A stretch of DNA of 64,000 nt from Scilla litardierei (Eukaryota > Streptophyta > Magnoliopsida > Asparagales > Asparagaceae), in assembly GCA_030789695.1 (NCBI GenBank), contig CM061134.1, forward strand, positions 57,729,334 through 57,793,333, in the 5' to 3' direction. Of this stretch, positions 58,111 to 64,000 are shown one piece after another. Within the stretch, counting starts at the first letter, position 1, and each line of letters begins with the position of its first letter. Below the pieces are notes generated by a model. It was not told the DNA's origin. It saw nothing but the letters and a program-made list of their open reading frames with translations, and searched no databases. A program made the translations under genes and the position numbers.

Positions 58111-58602
58111 TCTACATCTTCTGAGAAGCTCATCATCCAAGAAGCAAGTATTGAAAACGCTCAGCCAGGTCCAGCAGTACCTTGCAGACACACTGAAGAC
58201 TGATTCAAAGAATACTTTAGTGGAGTCATCTATCAACTTCGAAAAGCATTCCACTCCAGAGCGCCACTACTTTCCAATAGCCGCTAGATGAGTGAAACTT
58301 GTATAGATGAGTGATGATTGTATTTTCTTTCAGAACATGATGGATGTATAGACGAATAGGAGATGATTGTATAGATACATAGGAGATCTGCAAGCCTGAA
58401 ACTTGTACAGATCAGGGGGAGTCCCTCGATAGTTGTACTCTTTTCCCTTAAGCTGCTGGTTTTTCCCACTGGGTTTTCCACAGCTAAGGTTTTAACGAGG
58501 CAACCACAGTGGCTCTGGATCCAGAAGTATCCACCCTATTAGCATACTGAATCCTGAAGTATTCATATGCTTAATCCAAGGTAATGGAGAGATGAGGGGG
58601 AG
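58111..58602 (+). other. 3' non-coding end of the Copia
   Basis: Contains CACTGGGTTTTCCACAG and AAGGTTTTAACGAGGCA near 58470-58505, text I know from the 3' ends of this type of plant Copia. It ends in the purine tract. Confidence 0.6.
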
Positions 58603-58794
58603 TGTTGTGAGTTGAGGGAGGCTTTTGGCCTCCCTCCCCTCATCATCTCACCATTACTCCCCACTAACTTAGTGGGGAGTCCCTTGGACTCCAAATCCCA
58701 TGATGAAGTGAATATATTGAGAGCCATGGCTTATGCCATGTCTACTCCGTATGGAGATAATTTTACTCTTCTCTTAATCTCTCTCAACACCTTT

Positions 58795-59230
58795 AAGCAT
58801 TAGTCACAATAATAAAAAGATCAAAAAAGGAACTTTTTTGAAAGAATGTATTCTATAACCATTTGAGAATTAAATCTAGAGTAAGTGTATCGTGGTATGT
58901 GAACATATTTATCATAACCCACCAAACTCACCAAACTCACTGGTGCTGAAAATGGTGATTTGAGCAAGGAATCAAGCTTTGAAACAAATATGTGCAAATA
59001 TAGTCACTAATAACTACTCAATTACTCAATTACTAGCTAGAATACAATTGCTAAGTAGAATTTAGAGACTTAGAACAATGACTTAAAAGTTAAGCAAAGC
59101 ATGCACAAAAACAAGAAGTTTTTTCAATCGTTAATCATCCAAAAATAAAACTAAAAAGAGGAAAAAGGATGCCAAATAGAGCATGCCTTATATGTTAACA
59201 TGACAGAACTCAAAAAGCATACTCATATGA
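58795..59230. other. LOG intron sequence
   Basis: AT-rich, no recognised feature. Confidence 0.45.
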
Positions 59231-59379
59231 AAAAGCAACTGTAAATGCAACTGCTCCGGGGGGGGGGGGGGGGGGGGGGGGGGCATACTCATATGAAAAA
59301 GCAACTGTTAATACAACTGCTCCTTAGGGGGGGGGGGGGGGGGGGGGTGGGTGGGGGGGGGGGGGGGGGGGGAGGGAGG

Positions 59380-59420
<41 letters not shown>
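59231..59420 (+). repeat. Poly-G tracts, GGGA and GA microsatellites
   Basis: Two G runs (about 59258-59283 and 59328-59372, the second broken by TGGGTG) are each preceded by GCAACTGTWAATRCAACTGC, so an approximately 65-bp unit is doubled. A (GGGA)n then (GA)n tract follows up to 59420, directly at the splice donor of the LOG exon. Exact lengths are likely unreliable in sequencing. Confidence 0.85.
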
Positions 59421-59422
<2 letters not shown>

Positions 59423-59423
<1 letters not shown>

Positions 59424-59510
59424 CAAGACATGGCGGCCACCATCATGGACGCCTTGAGAGACAAGGCCCATCAGGCCAATGCTCCCACTACCATCAATGT
59501 TCCTCTCAAC
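59423..59510 (-). pseudogene. LOG: LOG exon with the GGGSIGLMG region (damaged)
   Basis: On the minus strand AAACTGCAG|GTTGAG starts an exon encoding [20 protein letters not shown] and [10 protein letters not shown]. This is the second exon of plant LOG genes, where the usual text is [21 protein letters not shown]. Three residues (LVY) before the glycine loop are missing. The donor is G|GTCTCTCTC inside the GA microsatellite, which leaves the exon one base shorter than usual. LOG enzymes bind the nucleotide substrate around this loop, so activity would be doubtful even if spliced. Exon 1 was not found to the right, where the auxilin-like fragment begins within 1.5 kb. Confidence 0.75.
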
Positions 59511-59555
59511 CTGCAGTTTTAAAAAACACAATCCATTTCAATTTACTAACAGTTA

Positions 59556-60275
59556 GAGCAACTCCAACCGGCCTTCATTTCTTCAAAATGAAGGCCGGTT
59601 TTGCTCCAACCGGGCTTCAAAATGAAGACAATTTTGAAGCCCGTGAATAGTGCCCCTTCAAATATGAAGGGGCACTATTCACCCCTTCATTTGAGAAGTT
59701 GTTTGGATAATTACAACTTTGCCACCCTATTTAATTAAGTATGGTTATTTAAATGTCTAATATCTTTTAAACCACATAACCAAATTTAATAATTTTAGTA
59801 TCATTGGAAAGATCGCGATGAAAACTATAATATGAGACCAATATTGAATATTTTTAAAGCATATTTAAAAATTGTAACAAAAAACTGAATTCTTAAATAT
59901 TAAAAAAACTGAACACGGAATAACTAAAATGCTAGATACTGAATACATTTCAGCGGATTGCAAATAGAAAATAATAAAAATATTAAAATTAAAATATTAT
60001 TTTTATGGACAAATATTAAAATTTAATATTTTTCACTAAAATTGTTAATAAAATAATAATATTTAAAAATTTCTTTGATAAAGAATTAATTAAATAGATT
60101 AACCAATTTTCAAATGAAATATTTTATCATTATGTAAAGATAACTAAATATGAAAAAAATATGAAAAATAAGATTTGAAGGGGGAGGGTTGGAGTTAACC
60201 CTCCTTCAAAATGGAATCTTTGAGGTATATTCCATTTTGAAGGGGCTTTTTTGAAGAATAGGGTTGGAGATGCTC
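59556..60275. mobile_element. Tourist-like MITE with TTA duplications
   Basis: 720 bp bounded by GAGCAACTCCAACC and GGTTGGAGATGCTC, near-perfect inverted repeats, with TTA on both sides (59553-59555, 60276-60278). Smaller inverted repeats built from CCTTCA and TGAAGG fill both ends; the middle is AT-rich and non-coding. TTA duplication and termini fit a PIF/Harbinger-derived MITE. Confidence 0.82.
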
Positions 60276-60278
60276 TTA

Positions 60279-60936
60279 TGGGCTTCTGGGACATTTTTTT
60301 TATAATGAAGTGTTGGGCTGTCCAGGCACAATAGCCCAAAAAAATTAAAAACCTAAAAATTTGAATCGGCCGGTCCATATTTTTGAACCGTTCTTTTGGC
60401 TTTCATTCACAAGTTTCGAGCACAAAAAGGAAAAAACCCCAAGGTCATCATCGCCGGACTTCTACTATCTTCTTTCCAGTTTCCACGATTACATCGCCTT
60501 GCTTTCATCGCCTGAGTTTATCATCGGAGCCGAGCGGTGGACTTCAGCAGAGACGAGAAGCAGGCGGTGTTCCAGATCTGTGCCCAAAGGTGATATTTTG
60601 ATGTTTTTTGCTCCGTAATGCAGGGAAATTTGCGAAAATTTCGGGTTTTAATGTTACTTTGAGAAAAAAAAAGTAATTTTTGATCAGCATGTATGTGTTT
60701 TTTTGGTAGTAGAGAGAATCCTTGAAGCAAGGCACTAAAGAAGGATTTATTTGCATTTTCTTTGCCTTGAATAGATGACCGGCAAATCCTTCTCTTGCTC
60801 GGTTTTTTTGGACTTAATGCAAAATTGCACTTATTCTCATTAACATAAATGGTCATGAGATGTTACTTAGAATGGTAAGCATTTGGGAGACATTTGATGC
60901 AAATTATTTTTTTTTGGTTTTTGACTTAATTGACAG
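60279..60936 (+). other. Region before the J-domain exon; possible 5' exon
   Basis: 60440-60592 is GC-richer and ends in GCCCAAAG|GTGATATT, a plausible splice donor. The frame ERWTSAETRSRRCSRSVPK there begins a little like the RWSS segment before auxilin J domains, but the likeness is weak. The rest is AT-rich, with a T-rich tract and TTGACAG acceptor at 60936. Confidence 0.3.
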
Positions 60937-61102
60937 ATCCTTCGCTCTGAAAGTGGTTGGCAAACAATACATTTAACAGACAGCTGCTGTTAAAAAAGCT
61001 TACAAGAATGCTACTTTTTGTGTTCATCCTGACAAGCTGCAGCAAAGAGGTGCTAGCATTCCTCAAGAGTACATCCGTGAGAAAGTGTTTGATCTTCTGA
61101 AG
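60937..61102 (+). pseudogene. J-domain exon of an auxilin-like gene
   Basis: [15 protein letters not shown] is followed, in another frame, by [20 protein letters not shown] and [20 protein letters not shown], then a GT donor (CTGAAG|GTATG). This is the C-terminal J domain of plant auxilin-like proteins, including JAC1 relatives, which stimulate Hsc70 to uncoat clathrin vesicles. The HPD motif is intact. Between LTD and AAV about four residues and the frame are lost, compared with the usual LTDLITSAAVKKAY, so the exon is broken. Plus strand; the partner exon is at 62916-62951. Confidence 0.75.
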
Positions 61103-61560
61103 GTATGCCCTTGATATTTCTCTTTCTTCACTTGTTGTTTTTATGCAAATGTTTTGTCTAGAAATCAATCCATTGAGCAGATGCTATTCTTAATATATGC
61201 ATTATTAAACGTATAAAATGATTAATTTCTGTCTCGTGAGAGGTAATGATGTTGCTGGACTTGTTTAATTCTTTCCTTTGTTGAAATAATGGCTGTTTAA
61301 AGGTGTAAATAAGATGATTTCGATTTTCAGTTTTGTAATAAATGTTTTAAAAAGTGCTAACGTGTAGCAAAATGATAAACCTATAAGCATAGCGTATTGT
61401 AAGCTACAAAGTTTGAAGCGTTAACTAAACGATTTTTCAATTTTTATTTAATATATATTTAAAATAAAACCAAACTACACAAAGTTGATATATCTCATGG
61501 ATTGTATCATAGATTGTAAATGACCTTTTGGTATGTGTAAATGACCTTTTGGTATGTTGG

Positions 61561-61735
61561 TATCGGGTTGAGCGATAGCTGTTGGTATCGGGTTGATATA
61601 TATCATGGATTGTAAATGACTTGGTATGTGTTAAATTGTTGACATTTTTAATGATGTCTTCTTTTACATTTTTGTAAATGTAATATTACATTCTTCCATC
61701 CATTTTGAGTATGCCTGTTTGGGGTGGTACAACAA
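61561..61735 (+). repeat. Copy of the gene's stop codon and 3' region inside its intron
   Basis: GAGCGATAGCTGTTGGTATC and the following 150 bp, including AAATTGTTGACATTTTTAA and CCATCCATTTTGAGTATGCC, match 62944-63115, which holds the last exon's end and the sequence after it. Confidence 0.8.
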
Positions 61736-62440
61736 ATTTAAATCGAGTTAGCCAGATCCGATCACTTGACACTATCACATTGGGGCTGTTATTAATGTTA
61801 ACATTGTTTCATAAATGGATATCTAGGTGATGTATGAGACAGATATGAAGGAATCAAGAAAAATTGTATCTGATGGATTGGATGGTTTAAAGTGAAATCT
61901 CTTGCATGAGTTTTTACAACTTCCATTAATTTTTTTAGGGTAGACTCCTATAGGCGATCTCAAGGCCTGACCAACTGGCAACTTAGAGGTTAAATACATT
62001 TGCTTCTTTGGCTAAGAAACTGTTGTAACAAGTTATAGATGTTCATATCTAATCTGTAGATTTTGCTGCAACAAATTAAACTTTGTGTTACACTTTGCAA
62101 AACAAGTGTTTGTTATGAGTGTATCACACCCAATCACACAACACACACAATACACACCCCAAAAAAAACAAAAAAAAAACAAAAAAAAACATAAAAGTGT
62201 GTAAATATATGTTTTCCCATTTTACGGAAGAGATTAATGAAAAACATGTGGCACTTGATAAAAAATGATGACCATGTGCACGTATGTGGTATATTTTTAT
62301 TAATCGAAGAAAGAAAACGTAAATGTATGTATAGCCAAGTGCTTGTTTTTTTCTCGGTTAATGGGACTGTCACATCGCCATGCTGAATCATTTTTGTTCA
62401 GGTGTCATATGTTTCCATTATTCTCGTAATATAAATATAC

Positions 62441-62760
62441 TAGTCATAACCCGTGACCGAAGGGCACGAAGGCAGTCGTTGCCCGGCCGCAAATGCGGAG
62501 AGAAGCGGTCGTCAAAGTGCAAAAAGCGTGGGTGTGTGAGAGAAAGGATGGTCGGGGGAAAAAGAGGAAAAACAGGGACTAAAATAAAAAAAATACCAAA
62601 AACTCATCCCAAACCCAAGTCTAGAACCCCACCCAACCCCCACGTGGCGTCCCAGTCAGCAACCAAAAATATGACTAGGACAAAACTGCCGCGTGGGACA
62701 AAACTGCCACGTAGGACAAACTTCATGAATTGTATAATAGATGTATTTTCAGGCTCGTGT
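62441..62760. repeat. GC-richer block of possible repeat origin
   Basis: Starts CTAGTCATAACCCGTGACC and ends near TTGTATAATAGATG. CTGCCGCGTGGGACAAA and CTGCCACGTAGGACAAA form a short tandem repeat (62686-62720). The ends recall short plant DNA transposons, but I could not pair inverted repeats or a duplication. Confidence 0.3.
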
Positions 62761-62915
62761 GTCAACACTCTCATAAACATGTGACATTATTTATTTTACC
62801 AGTATTTATATCGGTATACTGGAATCAGTGGTGGACGTCATATGGTCATTGAAATTACATTGTATAGCTAGTAACTTCAATACAAGCCGCTCACAAGTGT
62901 TTGTTTTGGATGCAG

Positions 62916-62951
62916 AATGCATGGAACAGATTCAATTCAGAAGAGCGATAG
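62916..62951 (+). pseudogene. Last exon of the auxilin-like gene
   Basis: GGATGCAG|AATGCATGG gives a splice acceptor, and the exon encodes NAWNRFNSEER then TAG. It matches the C-terminal EAWNKFNSEE of auxilin-like proteins and joins DLLK of 61102 in phase. Given the damage in the preceding exon, it is part of a relic or of a mis-annotated gene whose 5' part is elsewhere. Confidence 0.75.
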
Positions 62952-63464
62952 CTGTTGGTATCAGGTTGATATATAGCATGGATTGTAAATGACCTTTTGG
63001 TATGTGTTAAATTGTTGACATTTTTAAGTTGTATCTATATATGATGTTTTCTTTCGCATTTTTGTAAATGTAATATTACATTCTTCCATCCATTTTGAGT
63101 ATGCCTGTTTGGCCTCTGGCGTAGTCCAATCTGGCAGTTTGCAATACCTAAACATTTTCGTACCAGTTACTGCGCACGGTAAAATGTATTGCTCCAAAGC
63201 GGCATGCGTCGCTTGTGGTATCCATCAAACACGTGCACTCATTGATAGCAACTGTAGCCATTCATTCTGTATATACTAGTATGTTTCTATGTTTGCCTCA
63301 AGAAATATCTCCCAGTTTGGTTAGTTGATGCATCGGGTTATTTATGTATATGAATGTTGACTCGTTTGCTGATTATCAGTCCTGTTGACCTAAATTTTCA
63401 AGCAAGAGATGTTCTCGATACTAGATGATGTAACTGAAGTTAGTGCACCTATTTACATGATGTA
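62952..63464 (+). other. Non-coding sequence after the auxilin-like stop
   Basis: Contains the second copy of the duplicated 3' segment up to about 63115, then unremarkable AT-rich sequence. Confidence 0.5.
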
Positions 63465-63734
63465 TTGCTTGCTTATTTTTCGAAGACGGGTTTAGAGCAT
63501 AGCATGTCCCCTACCTATCGGAGACTCACTCTTGAGTTTCTCAGCTCCCTGAAGACCGTGGGTTCGAGTATAGAGTTTAGGGTCATGGACACTAATTATA
63601 CCCTTTATTTTGATGATCTAAACATTATTTTCCATTGGCATGTCGCCACGGTAGACACCATTACCCCCAGTAGTAGCTCCCACCCTACTTCCTTCGTTGC
63701 CTCCCAGTTCTGGGATTTGATTACTGGGTTGTGA
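63465..63734 (+). pseudogene. Athila ORF1-like / plant transposon protein fragment
   Basis: An 89-codon frame with YRRLTLEFLSSLKTVGSSIE and FRVMDTNYTLYFDDLNIIF. Proteins of the Athila ORF1 and plant transposon-protein group have the same pattern: Y..L..EFL, then a beta-rich F.......Y.L....LN.IF. It lacks the rest of such a protein (normally several hundred residues) and is followed by stops, so it is a fragment. The same general pattern occurs in ORF3 of the Sirevirus (residues 190-237). Confidence 0.45.
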
Positions 63735-64000
63735 CCCTTCTCTCTGGTTAGAAGTAGTGAGGCAACATATCTTTAACCATGTGATTCCCACTAGTTAATG
63801 CGTCTTTCTCGTGCATTCAGCAGCAAGGCAACTCACCATGGAGCTTGACCATTCTTCCTTTTAAAATGAAAGTTTCGTTATTATCTAGCATACATTGTGA
63901 CCCAGAGCAATGACTCTAACTGGGTGATCTGTAAGTTTGTGCTATTAAAGCACATAGATTTGGGAAAAATAGAAAATCTAATCTGCATGGCCTTGCTGTT
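63735..64000. other. Right edge of the window
   Basis: No open frame. The text may continue the decayed transposon fragment, but I see no reliable motif. Confidence 0.35.

Larger units (their letters stand above)
52031..58789 (+). mobile_element. Decayed Copia with 187-bp LTRs
   Basis: LTRs at 52031-52217 and 58603-58789, TGTTGTGAGTTG to CTCTCAACA, with the perfect duplication CCTTT (52026-52030, 58790-58794). I count 5 differences over 187 bp. TTATCAGCACC follows the first LTR as a primer site, and GATGAGGGGGAG precedes the second. Gag is nearly open; pol is in small pieces. It sits in the intron between two LOG exons. Confidence 0.92.
61103..62915 (+). other. Long intron of the auxilin-like fragment
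   Basis: 1.8 kb, AT-rich. It contains a duplicate of the gene's 3' end (about 61561-61735), an A-rich stretch (62150-62195) and a GC-richer block (62441-62760). No further exon was found. Confidence 0.55.

Noticed and set aside
59245..59457. Gly-rich frame over the poly-G runs
   Set aside because: Pure translation of homopolymer and microsatellite.

Overview
The window is plant nuclear DNA, almost certainly from a flowering plant and probably a eudicot. Evidence: Ty1/Copia, Ty3/Gypsy and PIF/Harbinger elements of plant lineages, initiator-tRNA-Met primer sites, and remnants of two plant genes, a LONELY GUY (LOG) cytokinin-activating gene and an auxilin-like J-domain gene. The species cannot be named from what I see. 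No bacterial genes, CRISPR arrays, rRNA or tRNA genes were found. Nearly all of the 64 kb is nested transposons.

Layout. 1-1766 is the end of a Sirevirus-type LTR cut by the window edge. About 1767-21104 is an old PIF/Harbinger DNA transposon: a broken DDE transposase, a Myb/SANT-like ORF, a GRF zinc-finger ORF and arrays of about 105-bp repeats. It ends in GAACAGGCCC followed by TTA. A young, complete Sirevirus (Copia) at 4035-15663 sits inside the last transposase exon, on the minus strand, with TSD TCCCT. It carries gag, pol and a third ORF. 21852-26534 is a small degenerate Copia with TA...TA LTR ends and TSD GGTTA. 26575-26679 is the last exon of the LOG gene fragment (minus strand). 27735-51663 is a chromovirus (Gypsy, minus strand, TSD GCTAT) that has itself received a Tekay-like Gypsy at 29380-39289 (plus strand, TSD CCTCT) and a decayed Copia at 39373-47501 (minus strand, TSD ACAGC/TCAGC). 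51788-51819 is a short internal LOG exon. 52031-58789 is a decayed Copia (plus strand, TSD CCTTT). 59231-59420 is poly-G and GA low complexity. 59423-59510 is another LOG exon. 59556-60275 is a Tourist-like MITE with TTA duplications. 60937-62951 holds the last two exons of the auxilin-like gene (plus strand), and 63465-63734 is an Athila ORF1-like fragment.

How it fits together. The LOG fragment (exons at 59.5, 51.8 and 26.6 kb, all minus strand) was a host gene whose introns and 3' flank collected transposons. Its first exon and central catalytic exons are not in the window, so it is a relic. The Sirevirus is the only element that looks intact. Its two 1652-bp LTRs differ at one base that I could find. 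Its most unusual feature is the third ORF: it is preceded by a fragment homologous to the LTR's own palindromic repeat region, then by a telo-box-rich leader like that of a plant gene, suggesting a separate promoter. The two broken or intact elements with clear reading frames (Sirevirus and Tekay) also show short GT-AG segments whose removal would join or restore frames. These are the observations most worth testing.
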